DNA of 64,000 nucleotides, taken from CAVZMI01 sp050011775. Its GTDB lineage: Bacteria > Bacteroidota > Ignavibacteria > UBA10030 > CAVZMI01. Below the pieces are notes generated by a model. The model did no database searches and was not told the DNA's origin. It saw nothing but the letters and a program-made list of their open reading frames with translations. Within the stretch, counting starts at the first letter, position 1, and the number at the start of each line of letters is the position of its first letter. The stretch lies in assembly GCA_050011775.1 (NCBI GenBank), contig JBEKIL010000002.1, forward strand, positions 242,916-306,915. Direction: 5' to 3'. The position numbers and the translations under genes were made by a program. Of this stretch, positions 24,312 to 33,173 are shown in pieces.

Positions 24312-25148
24312 TTATCCAAATCGTCCCGTGATATATTCTTCGGTCTGTTTTTTACTTGGAGCGGTGAATAGACGCGTTGTTTGATCGTATTCCACCAATT
24401 CTCCAAGGTAGAAAAAGGCTGTATAGTCGCTGACACGTGCAGCCTGCTGCATGTTATGTGTTACAATAACGATCGTATAGTCGTGTTTCAATTCATGAAT
24501 CAATTCTTCGATTTTAGCCGTTGAAATCGGATCGAGTGCGCTTGCGGGTTCATCCATGAGGATTACTTCCGGATTGACGGCTAGCGTCCGGGCGATGCAA
24601 AGGCGTTGTTGTTGCCCGCCAGAGATGCTCATCCCTCCTTTATCGATAACATCTTTTACTTCATCCCATAGGGCGGCGCGGCGAAGGCTTTTCTCAACAA
24701 CTTCATCCAGTCGTGCGCGGGATCGGATCCCGTTAAGTTTCAAACCTGCAGCCACATTGTCGTAAATCGACATGGTGGGGAAAGGATTCGGTTTCTGGAA
24801 TACCATTCCGATACGTCGACGAACTCTCACAGCATCCATCAAATAAATGTTCTGACCATCAAGAAGGATCTCACCGGTCATTCGGGCGCCCGGCACGGTT
24901 TCATGCATACGGTTAATCGAACGAAGAAATGTCGATTTGCCGCACCCCGAGGGTCCAATGATCGATACAACTGAGTTTTTGGGAATCGATAGTGAAATAC
25001 CATTCAGCGCGAGTGTATTTCCGAAATAAGCCTTCACATCCCGTGCAATAATTTTAAAATTCATCGGATGTTCCGGTTTTTTCGGAACATGCAATTTCGG
25101 TTCGCGTGTAATAATTTTCACTTTTTCCTGTTCGAGCAGTTCTTCCAT
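24312..25148 (-). CDS. pstB: Phosphate ABC transporter ATPase PstB1
   Basis: A 278-residue ATPase that powers phosphate import at the inner membrane. All site motifs are intact: Walker A GPSGCGKS (65-72), Q-loop Gln118 in MVFQKPNPFP, signature ISGGQ (175-179), Walker B LMDEP and H-loop His221 in VTHN. The frame is open to 25256, but that part overlaps pstA in another phase, so the ATG at 25148 is preferred. A charged N-terminal extension of about 28 residues precedes the usual start. It begins 2 bases after the pstA stop. Confidence 0.95.
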   Translation of the reverse strand: MEELLEQEKVKIITREPKLHVPKKPEHPMNFKIIARDVKAYFGNTLALNGISLSIPKNSVVSIIGPSGCGKSTFLRSINRMHETVPGARMTGEILLDGQNIYLMDAVRVRRRIGMVFQKPNPFPTMSIYDNVAAGLKLNGIRSRARLDEVVEKSLRRAALWDEVKDVIDKGGMSISGGQQQRLCIARTLAVNPEVILMDEPASALDPISTAKIEELIHELKHDYTIVIVTHNMQQAARVSDYTAFFYLGELVEYDQTTRLFTAPSKKQTEEYITGRFG

Positions 25149-25150
25149 GA

Positions 25151-25999
25151 TTAATTTTCCTGGAATCGTCTTTGTGTCGACATTCGAACGATAATACTCA
25201 GAACGAATATGATGGCAATAAGCACAAATGCCCCGCCCCATGCCTGTGCAATCCAATCGTCAAATGGGGAAACGCCGTAGTTATAGATGAAAACTGTGAG
25301 CGATGCTATCGGCTGATCGAGTCTCGTATGCCAGAAGCGGTTATTCAACGATGTGAAGAGTAGCGGTGCGGTCTCCCCGGCCGCACGTGCAACAGACAGC
25401 ATGATACCTGTGATTATTCCTCCAAGCGCCGTACGGAGAACGATGCGAATCGTCGTTTTCCACCGGGGAATTCCCAATGCCAGGGCGGCTTCGCGGTACG
25501 ATTGAGGAACCATCTTCAGCATTTCTTCCGTCGTGCGTGTGATTACAGGTATCATTAAAATCCCGAGAGCAATACCTCCCGCGTATGCCGAAAATCGTTT
25601 CATCGGGAGGACAAGAAGTGAGTAGGCCACGACACCTGTGACAATTGACGGAACGCCATTCAGGACATCGGCAAGGAACCTGACCGCGGATGCAAATTTA
25701 TTATTCCCGAATTCTGCGAGGTAAATACCTGCACCGATACCGACGGGAACACCGACAGTGCTTCCGAGTCCGATGAGAATCAGAGTTCCGACGATCGCAT
25801 TCGCTAGTCCACCTCCGGTTTCTCCGACCGGTTTCGGCAGCTTGGTAAAGAAATCCCAATTGAGAGCCGAGATCCCGAGCGACAAAGTATGATAGAAAAT
25901 GAGGATCAGCGGAATGATGGCGATCAATGCACTCAGAGCAGCAAGGACATACATCGTCTTGCTTTTTAAAAGCCGAAGTGTGAGTCGGATATTGTGCAT
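25151..25999 (-). CDS. pstA: Phosphate ABC transporter permease PstA1
   Basis: A 282-residue inner-membrane permease with about six transmembrane helices and the EAA-type loop (SYREAALALGIPRWKTTIRIVLR) that docks PstB. The frame opens at 26047 inside pstC, but MHNIRLTLRLL at 25999 gives a normal N-terminus without overlap. The ribosome site is weak, so this start is uncertain by 16 codons. Confidence 0.93.
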   Translation of the reverse strand: MHNIRLTLRLLKSKTMYVLAALSALIAIIPLILIFYHTLSLGISALNWDFFTKLPKPVGETGGGLANAIVGTLILIGLGSTVGVPVGIGAGIYLAEFGNNKFASAVRFLADVLNGVPSIVTGVVAYSLLVLPMKRFSAYAGGIALGILMIPVITRTTEEMLKMVPQSYREAALALGIPRWKTTIRIVLRTALGGIITGIMLSVARAAGETAPLLFTSLNNRFWHTRLDQPIASLTVFIYNYGVSPFDDWIAQAWGGAFVLIAIIFVLSIIVRMSTQRRFQEN

Positions 26000-26019
26000 T
26001 ATTACATCATCTTTATTGG

Positions 26020-26985
26020 TTATTCTGTTTTTCGTGTAACACTCCATACCATAATGCGGGCGAACGAGTTTACGATAATAGTTATGACGAAAAGCACAAG
26101 TGCTATCTCGATCAGCGCACTGAGATACATTTGCGATGTCGCCTCGGTGAACTCGTTTGCCAGTACGCTCGCCATCGTGTACCCGGGTTCAAGAAGTGAC
26201 GCCGATATTGTAGGCCTGTTGCCGATTACCATGGTTACGGCCATCGTCTCGCCAAGTGCACGGCCGAGTCCGAGAATCGTTGCCCCGATGATTCCCGACC
26301 GCGAATAACTGATCGCAACGCGGGTTGCTTCCCACCGGGTCGATCCGAGGGCTAACGCCGCTTCGCGTTGGACCCGTGGAACGGCGCGTAGAACGTCGCG
26401 CGATATCGAAGCAATAATCGGAAGGATCATGATTGATAGAATCAGACCTGCTGCCAGCATGCCGATGCCGTAAGGCGGCCCCGAAAACAACGGTATCGAA
26501 CCGAAGTATTTGATTAAAAATGGCTCAACGGTCGACCGAAGCCAAGGCACCATGACAAAAAACCCCCAGAGCCCGTACACAATGCTGGGAATTCCGGCAA
26601 GCAGCTCGACAAGAAACGACATCGGCCTCTCGAGCCAGAGTGGGGCGAGCTCGGAGAGAAATACGGCGATACCGATACTCAACGGCAGGGCAATGACCAA
26701 TGCGAGCAATGATGACACTAAAGTGCCATAAATAAAAGGTAAAGCGCCATATTCTTCCCGCACGGGATCCCAGATTGAACGAAGAAGGAAATTCCAGCCG
26801 AATTTTTCAATCGAGAGCGACGATCTCGTGACCATTTCGTACGTCATCAAGACAATCAGGAGAAGGATCAAAAGGGCAAAGAATTTCGTCATGTTTTTAA
26901 AAACGGAATCACCGATGTTGATCTCTCTCTTCGTTGCTCTGAGTGATCTATCGTGCGGTAAAATAATGCTCTCGTTGTGAGTCAT
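26020..26985 (-). CDS. pstC: Phosphate ABC transporter permease PstC1
   Basis: A 321-residue permease partnering PstA. It has a charged cytoplasmic N-terminus of about 35 residues, then six predicted helices. The EAA loop is QREAALALGSTRWEATRVAI and the GRALGETMAV helix is typical of PstC. It follows pstS after a 91-base gap that contains a strong hairpin. Confidence 0.95.
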   Translation of the reverse strand: MTHNESIILPHDRSLRATKREINIGDSVFKNMTKFFALLILLLIVLMTYEMVTRSSLSIEKFGWNFLLRSIWDPVREEYGALPFIYGTLVSSLLALVIALPLSIGIAVFLSELAPLWLERPMSFLVELLAGIPSIVYGLWGFFVMVPWLRSTVEPFLIKYFGSIPLFSGPPYGIGMLAAGLILSIMILPIIASISRDVLRAVPRVQREAALALGSTRWEATRVAISYSRSGIIGATILGLGRALGETMAVTMVIGNRPTISASLLEPGYTMASVLANEFTEATSQMYLSALIEIALVLFVITIIVNSFARIMVWSVTRKTE

Positions 26986-27014
26986 ATTGAGCGTCGCTTT
27001 TATTTAAAACATTG

Positions 27015-27056
27015 ATGCGAACTGATTCCTCCTCTTCAGGCGAAATCAGTTCGCAT
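27015..27056 (-). promoter_or_regulatory. Intercistronic hairpin between pstS and pstC
   Basis: ATGCGAACTGATT (27015-27027) and AATCAGTTCGCAT (27044-27056) form a perfect 13-bp stem with a 16-base loop. No strong T-run follows. Such hairpins often protect the upstream pstS message or partly terminate, giving more binding protein than permease. Confidence 0.65.
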
Positions 27057-27076
27057 TATTTCTAAATCATAGTTAG

Positions 27077-28114
27077 TCACTTAATCGGCTTACCGCCGTA
27101 CGAGATAAGCCGAATTTTCTCTTCACATTTCTTAACGACTTCCTTCGGAAGCGGAGCATAGAGTAGGTCGGAAGCATATTGTTCCCCCTCGGTCACTGCC
27201 CAATGGAGGAAATCTACCAGCGCTTTTCCTTTTTGGCTGTCTTTTTGATCTTTATAGACAAGCAGCCAGGTGAAACCGCTAATCGGGTAAGAATTTTTTC
27301 CTCCGGCATTCGTTATAGAAACACGCAGGTCGGCCGACATTGCTTTCGCCTCGCTTATCGCAGCTGCAGTAACGGATTCAAGAGACGGTTTTACGAATTG
27401 ACCGGTCCTATTTTTAATTTGCGCATACGGCAGGTTATTTTTTACCGCATAGGCGAGCTCAACGTATCCGATCGCACCATCAGCCTGTTTTACCTGTCCG
27501 GCGACCCCTTCATTTCCTTTTCCACCTAATCCAATTGGCCAGTTCACCGAAGTTCCGGCTCCGACTTTTGACTTCCACTGCTCGCTTACTTTTGACAAAT
27601 AATCGACGAAAATGAATGTCGTTCCGCTTCCATCCGACCGATGGACAACTATGATCGGCTTCGAAGGGCAGTCTTTCCCCGGATTCAGAGAAGCGATACG
27701 CTGATCATTCCAGGTTGTTATCTCGCCAAGGAAAACACCTGCTATGACATCAGGCGTCAGTTTTAGATCGGCTCCCAATTCGGGTACGTTGTATGTGACG
27801 ACTACAGCACCCATGACCGTCGGAATATGGAGAACATCCGTGTTTTGCTTTGCTTTTGCTTCGGCCAGCTGTTCATCTTTCATCGGACCGTCGGTCGCAC
27901 CGAAGTCGACTGTTCCTTCGATGACCTGTTTGATCCCGCCGCCGCTGCCGATCGATTGATAATTGAATTGAATGCCGGTCTTTTGTTTGTACACATCGAA
28001 CCATTTAGAATAAATGACATAAGGGAATGTTGCGCCGGCACCATTGAGCTGCAGTTGGGCAAAACTCAGAGCCGGGACGATTACACTAAGGGCAATAAGA
28101 AGTATTTTTTTCAT
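27077..28114 (-). CDS. pstS: Periplasmic phosphate-binding protein PstS1
   Basis: A 345-residue exported protein with a signal peptide ending SFA-Q. It captures phosphate in the periplasm and delivers it to PstCA. Typical motifs are NGAGATFPYVIYSKW, GSGGGIKQV, HRSDGSGTTFIF and SYPISGFTWLLV. The length is normal. It is encoded first among the transporter subunits, 48 bases after the porin gene. Confidence 0.95.
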   Translation of the reverse strand: MKKILLIALSVIVPALSFAQLQLNGAGATFPYVIYSKWFDVYKQKTGIQFNYQSIGSGGGIKQVIEGTVDFGATDGPMKDEQLAEAKAKQNTDVLHIPTVMGAVVVTYNVPELGADLKLTPDVIAGVFLGEITTWNDQRIASLNPGKDCPSKPIIVVHRSDGSGTTFIFVDYLSKVSEQWKSKVGAGTSVNWPIGLGGKGNEGVAGQVKQADGAIGYVELAYAVKNNLPYAQIKNRTGQFVKPSLESVTAAAISEAKAMSADLRVSITNAGGKNSYPISGFTWLLVYKDQKDSQKGKALVDFLHWAVTEGEQYASDLLYAPLPKEVVKKCEEKIRLISYGGKPIK

Positions 28115-28162
28115 TTTTAATCTCTCAAAAATTTGAATGTTATAAAATGATATAATTCTTGA

Positions 28163-29257
28163 TTATAGAAAGACATAGTACAGTGTTACTCGTGCTGTCA
28201 GCGATGATTTTACATAAGGACCGCTGACCGGTGCTTCATAAGTTTCATATTGAATATTCGGAATTACCGATACTCTCTGATCGGGTTTGTAGGTCAAGCC
28301 GAGAATCAAATAGTTTCTGCTATCGCCTTTGAAATCTGAATCTGAATTCGGATCAAAGTAATCATACCGGGCAACGGCGATAAGTTCCTTTTGAAGATTA
28401 ATAGATCCGAATAACGATACGCCCATTCCGGATTTCGTCTGCAGGCTCCCCGATTTATTTACACCATGCATTGTCGACATCAAAAATACTTCGACTCCCA
28501 GATTGTAATTATCTTTCTCGTTATATCCGGCAAAGATGGCGGTTGTATAAACGTCATTGCTTAAAGTTACCGGCGTGGTTACGTGACTGGTCGGGTCGTT
28601 GGTCTCCGGCATCGTTTTCAAATCGCCATAGAGTGTAATTTGAAGGTTATTAACGGGTTTCACCTGAAGATTAACATAATAACGCTTGAATTTTGATGAT
28701 GCAGGACTATTCCCATCTTCATTTCCTATCATTACCCAATAATTGATTTTTCCATCTCCATCCAGTTTACCGCGGAGTGCCACACCCAGGTCACGGGAAG
28801 GCACGATTCCACGGAGATCCATGATTGTTTTTTCTAATGAACGGTACCCCCATGCCGCTTCCGATATATCATATGCCGGTGTCGGCTGAATACCAAAGAT
28901 CAGATCGCTTCCGGCAAAAATATTTTTCCAATTGAGATATGCATCTTTCACAGCGACACCGATTTTATTATTCGATGTATTTGCCGCTTGATCTGCTTCC
29001 AGCCGGAACCGTGTCGTGAATGTACCGGATATCTCGTCGTCATACGTAAAATAAATCCGGCGGAATTGGAACGCATTAAAGTCCCGCGCCCCGCTCAGCG
29101 CCTTGTTGGATACTTTATTGATGGTTGAATCCCGCGTAACATTATAGAAGTAATCGCCGAACATATAGCCGGAGAACTTCACAGGATTTTTGTCCTGCGC
29201 AAAAGCTGTGTAAAAAACACAAAGTAGTATAATTGATAGAATTGATGATTTTCTCAT
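28163..29257 (-). CDS. Outer-membrane porin, phosphate-selective type (OprO/OprP-like)
   Basis: A 364-residue exported beta-barrel protein. The signal peptide is MRKSSILSIILLCVFYTAFA. Alternating beta strands run throughout (for example FQFRRIYFTYDDEISGTFTTRFRLE), and the C-terminus ends in an aromatic outer-membrane strand (LYYVFL). The ATG at 29257 follows GAGGA by six bases; the longer frame to 29329 has no ribosome site. Its place between a Pho-box-like site and pstS argues for phosphate or polyphosphate uptake across the outer membrane. Substrate choice is inferred from position only. Confidence 0.8.
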   Translation of the reverse strand: MRKSSILSIILLCVFYTAFAQDKNPVKFSGYMFGDYFYNVTRDSTINKVSNKALSGARDFNAFQFRRIYFTYDDEISGTFTTRFRLEADQAANTSNNKIGVAVKDAYLNWKNIFAGSDLIFGIQPTPAYDISEAAWGYRSLEKTIMDLRGIVPSRDLGVALRGKLDGDGKINYWVMIGNEDGNSPASSKFKRYYVNLQVKPVNNLQITLYGDLKTMPETNDPTSHVTTPVTLSNDVYTTAIFAGYNEKDNYNLGVEVFLMSTMHGVNKSGSLQTKSGMGVSLFGSINLQKELIAVARYDYFDPNSDSDFKGDSRNYLILGLTYKPDQRVSVIPNIQYETYEAPVSGPYVKSSLTARVTLYYVFL

Positions 29258-29297
29258 TGAGTTCCTCAGTATTATGAGTTGTGATTTTAGTTTTTTC

Positions 29298-29483
29298 TTA
29301 TCGTAATAGTACATGATCAAGAGCAGCAATCAATCCGAAGAGTACCGCAACCATTATCAGTAAAATGGCAAACGAACGGTCACTCATATATTCATTCTTG
29401 TCCGATATGTTGTTTGCCTCTGGTAGACATTCACGGACGAGTGCAAGAAAAAAGGATTCCTTATTTCGATTTTTCTTTTTCAT
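29298..29483 (-). CDS. Small single-pass membrane protein (61 aa), paralogue of 35031-35210
   Basis: A 61-residue protein with a charged N-terminus (MKKKNRNKESFF), a conserved LVRECLPEAN stretch, and one C-terminal transmembrane helix (about 37-56) ending LDHVLLR. It aligns end to end with the 59-residue protein at 35031: M-x-K-K-N, F-x-L-[VI]-R-E-x-L-P-x-A-N, MS-x-x-SF, F-x-GLI. I do not recognise the family. It is the first gene after a Pho-box-like site and leads into porin-pstSCAB-phoU, so it is probably phosphate regulated. The start is uncertain; an internal Met (MSDRSF) is also possible. Confidence 0.65.
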   Translation of the reverse strand: MKKKNRNKESFFLALVRECLPEANNISDKNEYMSDRSFAILLIMVAVLFGLIAALDHVLLR

Positions 29484-29574
29484 TGGAATCAAACAGATCA
29501 CATGTATCGACATTCTTTGAATCATTGTCGGCACAAAGATAGAGAATAAGTGTTACCTTAAAATGAGGGGAGTA

Positions 29575-29591
29575 TTAAGAAATTGTTAAGA
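29575..29591 (-). promoter_or_regulatory. Pho-box-like direct repeat, site 1
   Basis: On the minus strand the site reads TCTTAACAATTTCTTAA, two TCTTAA units at an 11-bp period, the spacing used by PhoB/PhoP-family boxes. A nearly identical site occurs at 35370-35386 before the paralogous small gene. It lies 92 bases before the leftward operon start and could also serve the divergent pstS2 operon. Confidence 0.6.
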
Positions 29592-29902
29592 AAAAAAGGT
29601 AAGATATGGGAATATCGGCCGACAAGGAAGTATTATGATTACGTTATGCTGTTCTCCCCGCCGGATGCTGATAAACTCGTTCTTCATATGCTGCTGATGT
29701 GAATGAAATAGAAGATGAATAAAGCACATTATATTCTCTGCCGATGCTATCGATACTCTTATCCCCGTTATCGTTGTAGCCGACGTTCATAATATGATGA
29801 GGTATCTTCTCAATGAATTATATAAATTGTATTTTTATTAAATATTCATTACGTTTTAAGGAATGTATTTTTAACTTCCCCCTATAGACCAAGGAGAATC
29901 AG
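29592..29902. other. Divergent promoter region before the second pst operon
   Basis: No convincing gene. The last 80 bases are AT-rich and precede a clear AAGGAG ribosome site for pstS2. No second copy of the Pho-box-like repeat is seen on the rightward side. Confidence 0.45.
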
Positions 29903-30697
29903 ATGAAAAGAGGAGATATTGTATTCTTCATAGTGTGTTTACTGGCAGTACTCGTTTGGGGATGTGGCAAGAATAAGTTATCAGTTACTCTGGCAGGTTC
30001 CACGGCATTTCAACCTTTCGCTGAGAACCTGGCCGAACAATACATGAAGACACATCCCGATGTAACCATCACGGTTCAGGGGGGAGGGTCGGCGGTAGGC
30101 GTCCAGTCGGCAATTTCCGGTGCCGCCCAAATCGGTATGGCTGATCTTGTTATTCTTCCGGATGAGGCGAAGGCATTGACGACCACTATTGTGGCCCGGG
30201 ATGGAATTGCGCTTGTTGTTCATCCCTCCAATCCTGTCACCAACCTTACTTCACAACAGGTGCGGGATATTTTTAACGGCAAGATTAAAAACTGGAAAGA
30301 AGCGGGTGGGTCCGATGTTCCAATCACGGTAGTTTCACGCGAAGCAGGTTCCGGTACACGCTCGTCGTTCGAACAAATCATGAAGGATATCCATTTGACG
30401 AAAGATGCATTAATTCAGGATTCAAATGGCACTATTCGCGAAACGGTGGCGAACGATGCAAATGCGATCGGTTATCTTTCTCACGGACTCTTAAACGAAA
30501 AGATTAAGGCCATCAAAATTGATGGACAAGAATGCACCATCGAATCAATAGTCGCGGGAAAATACATACTCGTCAGACCTATCTATCTTTTAGTCAAGGG
30601 TGCTCCTGAAGGAGAAATAAAAAATTTCATTGATTATGTTCTCTCTTCAGAAGGGCAGCAGACCATAAAGGCTAAAGGATTGATTCCGGTAAAATGA
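29903..30697 (+). CDS. Phosphate-binding lipoprotein PstS2
   Basis: A 264-residue PstS-like protein anchored as a lipoprotein (lipobox LVWGC, Cys near 21). It is shorter than PstS1 and resembles the Gram-positive and archaeal subtype: LAGSTAFQPFAENLAEQY, GGGSAVGVQSAISG, SREAGSGTRSSFEQ. It binds phosphate for the second transporter encoded just downstream. The ATG follows AAGGAG. Its difference from PstS1 suggests separate ancestry for the two Pst systems rather than a recent duplication. Confidence 0.93.
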   Translation: MKRGDIVFFIVCLLAVLVWGCGKNKLSVTLAGSTAFQPFAENLAEQYMKTHPDVTITVQGGGSAVGVQSAISGAAQIGMADLVILPDEAKALTTTIVARDGIALVVHPSNPVTNLTSQQVRDIFNGKIKNWKEAGGSDVPITVVSREAGSGTRSSFEQIMKDIHLTKDALIQDSNGTIRETVANDANAIGYLSHGLLNEKIKAIKIDGQECTIESIVAGKYILVRPIYLLVKGAPEGEIKNFIDYVLSSEGQQTIKAKGLIPVK

Positions 30698-30725
30698 ACA
30701 TCGCATCTTTTCATAAAGGTTTTCG

Positions 30726-31583
30726 ATGAAGTTGATCGGTGAAAAAGGAGTGCAACGAATTTTATCGTTCACAGCCTTTTCCGCACTAACCGCACTGATG
30801 TTGATCGCTCTTTTCATCATCAACGAAGGGCTTCCCTTCATTTTCAAATACGGGATTATAAATTTTTTATCCTCTTCTGACTGGCGCCCCCAGAGCGGGA
30901 TGTTCGGCATATTTCCTATGGTAATGGCAACATTATGGGTGACGTTCGGTGCGATGGTAATCGGAGCACCGTTGGGCGTTGCCGGGGCCGTATTTCTCAG
31001 CGAATTCGTCCCTAGGCCGGTTATGCGAATTATAAAACCGATTATCGAACTTCTTGCTGCAATTCCGTCGGTGGTCTACGGTTTTATCGGTGTCATGGTT
31101 CTTGCACCTTTCATCCGCTCGTACATGGGAGGGGCGGGACTTTCGGTGCTGGCGGGATCGATTATTCTAGGTATTATGATTTTACCTACGATCATCAGCA
31201 TTTCAATCGATTCAATTATGGCTGTCCCGCAGTCATACCGCGAAGGATCGTTGGCACTCGGTGCTACCACATGGCAGACAACCCACATGGTAACAATCCG
31301 GGCGGCGAAATCCGGCATCATTGCGAGCATTATTCTTGCGATCGGTAGGGCTATTGGTGAAACCATGGCGGTGATTATGGTGGCGGGTAATTCCGTAAAG
31401 ATACCGCATTCGGTTTTAGATTCAGTCAGGACGTTGACAGCAAATATCGCTCTGGAGATGAGTTATGCGACAGGACTTCACCGCCAGGCACTTTTTGCGA
31501 CCGGTGTGGTACTGTTCGTCGTTATTATTATCCTCAACTCAATAGCCAGTCTGGCGATAAGAAAGAAGATAGCCAAGAAATGA
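30726..31583 (+). CDS. pstC: Phosphate ABC transporter permease PstC2
   Basis: A 285-residue permease with about six transmembrane helices. The EAA loop is SYREGSLALGATTWQTTHMVTI, followed by GRAIGETMAV. It is shorter at the N-terminus than PstC1. Its stop overlaps the pstA2 start by 4 bases. Confidence 0.93.
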   Translation: MKLIGEKGVQRILSFTAFSALTALMLIALFIINEGLPFIFKYGIINFLSSSDWRPQSGMFGIFPMVMATLWVTFGAMVIGAPLGVAGAVFLSEFVPRPVMRIIKPIIELLAAIPSVVYGFIGVMVLAPFIRSYMGGAGLSVLAGSIILGIMILPTIISISIDSIMAVPQSYREGSLALGATTWQTTHMVTIRAAKSGIIASIILAIGRAIGETMAVIMVAGNSVKIPHSVLDSVRTLTANIALEMSYATGLHRQALFATGVVLFVVIIILNSIASLAIRKKIAKK

Positions 31584-32416
31584 GGATTCCTCCGCGCTAT
31601 ACGCAGAGAGCCGCCATGACAGTATTAGGTGGGGCCACGTTTCTAACGCTGGTCATTTTAGTCTTTATAATTGTATTCGTGTTCGAAAAAGGTTTACCCG
31701 TCATCAGTTTCAATTTTCTTTTTAGTAATTCTGAGGATATGGGCCGGGCAGGCGGCATTTTCCCTACTCTCATCGGATCACTTTTACTCCCATTATTAGC
31801 AATTATCATTGCCACACCATTGGGTATTTGTACCTCCGTCTATCTGACGGAATACACAAGAGAGAGCAGAATGACGCGGGTAATCCGGTTCGGTACCGAT
31901 TGCCTTGCCGGCATACCTTCGATCATCTTTGGTCTATTCGGTTTTATCTTTTTTGTCACGACGCTTGGGATGGGCTGGTCGATACTTTCCGGCGGATTGA
32001 CCTTGGCTTTTATGATTTTGCCGACGATAATTCGGACATCGGAAGAAGCTATAAAAGCTGTGCCGACATCGTACCGTCAGGTCAGCTACTCGCTGGGAGC
32101 TACCCGCTGGCAGACCGTTAAAAAAGTCATCCTGCCCAATGCACTTCCGGGGATTCTTACCGGAGTCATGCTCGGCATAGGCCGTTCTATCGGAGAAACG
32201 GCAGCCGTTATTTTTACTGCAGGGTCGTCTCTACGATTGCCCGGTTCCATCTTCGATTCGACACGTACGATGGCGGTCCATTTTTATATCCTTGCACGCG
32301 AAGGAATATCGAGTGAGAATGCGTACGGCACCGCAGCGACGCTCATCATTGCCGTTCTTCTGGTGAATCTGACGGCATACTGGCTAATGCATTTGTTTAT
32401 TTCAAAACGGTCATGA
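31580..32416 (+). CDS. pstA: Phosphate ABC transporter permease PstA2
   Basis: A 278-residue permease with the PstA-type EAA loop (SYRQVSYSLGATRWQTVKKVIL) and GRSIGETAAV. It overlaps both neighbours by 4 bases, so the whole pstC2-A2-B2 run is translationally coupled. The two ATPases downstream must both dock on this PstC2/PstA2 pair. Confidence 0.93.
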   Translation: MRIPPRYTQRAAMTVLGGATFLTLVILVFIIVFVFEKGLPVISFNFLFSNSEDMGRAGGIFPTLIGSLLLPLLAIIIATPLGICTSVYLTEYTRESRMTRVIRFGTDCLAGIPSIIFGLFGFIFFVTTLGMGWSILSGGLTLAFMILPTIIRTSEEAIKAVPTSYRQVSYSLGATRWQTVKKVILPNALPGILTGVMLGIGRSIGETAAVIFTAGSSLRLPGSIFDSTRTMAVHFYILAREGISSENAYGTAATLIIAVLLVNLTAYWLMHLFISKRS

Positions 32417-33171
32417 ATTCCAATAAATTCGACATACAAGGATTAAGTGTTTATTTTCAGAAGGAGCAGCTGCTTAGAAGTATTTATTTGAAGGTCCCGC
32501 TTCATAAGATTCTGGGGATCATCGGGCCTGCCGGTTCCGGAAAAACGACTTTTTTAAGGGCATTGAACCGGATGAACGATCTGGAATATGGCCTCGTGGT
32601 GCGAGGCCTGGTGTTGTTTGATGGTGAAGATATTTATCGTCCCGAATATGACGTAGTTGCTTTGAGAAAAAGAGTAGGTATGGTATTTGCGTTACCTGTT
32701 CCTCTTCCGATGAGTATCTATGACAATATCGTTTATGGACCGCGCCTTGCTGGAATTAATGAAAAGAGTCGATTAGATGTTCTGGTAGAAAAGAGTTTGA
32801 AGGCGGCTTTCTTATGGGATGAAGTCAAAGATCGTTTGAAAACATCCGGAATGAGATTATCCGGCGGACAGCAGCAGCGGCTCTGCCTTGCACGTGTTCT
32901 GGCGATGGAGCCCGATGTCGTCCTCCTCGACGAGCCGTGTTCGGGATTGGATCCTATCTCTACAGCCAAGATTGAGGAAGCGTTAACAGAATTAAAAAAA
33001 GAATACACGATAATTCTTGTTACGAATAATACAAAACAAGCGGCACGGATTTCCGATATAACGGCATTTTTCCTGATGGCTGAACTTATCGAATTTGGTC
33101 CTACGGAAATTATTTTCACGGCTCCCCGCGATAAGAGGACTAACGATTACATCACCGGCAGATTCGGGTGA
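32413..33171 (+). CDS. Phosphate ABC transporter ATPase PstB2, with degenerate Q- and H-loops
   Basis: A 252-residue PstB homologue. Walker A GPAGSGKT (38-45), signature LSGGQ (149-153) and Walker B LLDEP with Glu174 are intact. Two other site residues are changed: the Q-loop Gln is Ala93 (MVFALPVPLP instead of MVFQKPNPFP) and the switch His is Asn195 (LVTNNTKQ instead of VTHNMQQ). The adjacent PstB3 has the opposite pattern. In an ABC dimer each site takes Walker, Q and H elements from one chain and the signature from the other. These two would therefore make one complete and one degenerate site. Start and stop overlap the neighbours. Confidence 0.92.
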   Translation: MNSNKFDIQGLSVYFQKEQLLRSIYLKVPLHKILGIIGPAGSGKTTFLRALNRMNDLEYGLVVRGLVLFDGEDIYRPEYDVVALRKRVGMVFALPVPLPMSIYDNIVYGPRLAGINEKSRLDVLVEKSLKAAFLWDEVKDRLKTSGMRLSGGQQQRLCLARVLAMEPDVVLLDEPCSGLDPISTAKIEEALTELKKEYTIILVTNNTKQAARISDITAFFLMAELIEFGPTEIIFTAPRDKRTNDYITGRFG

Positions 33172-33173
33172 TC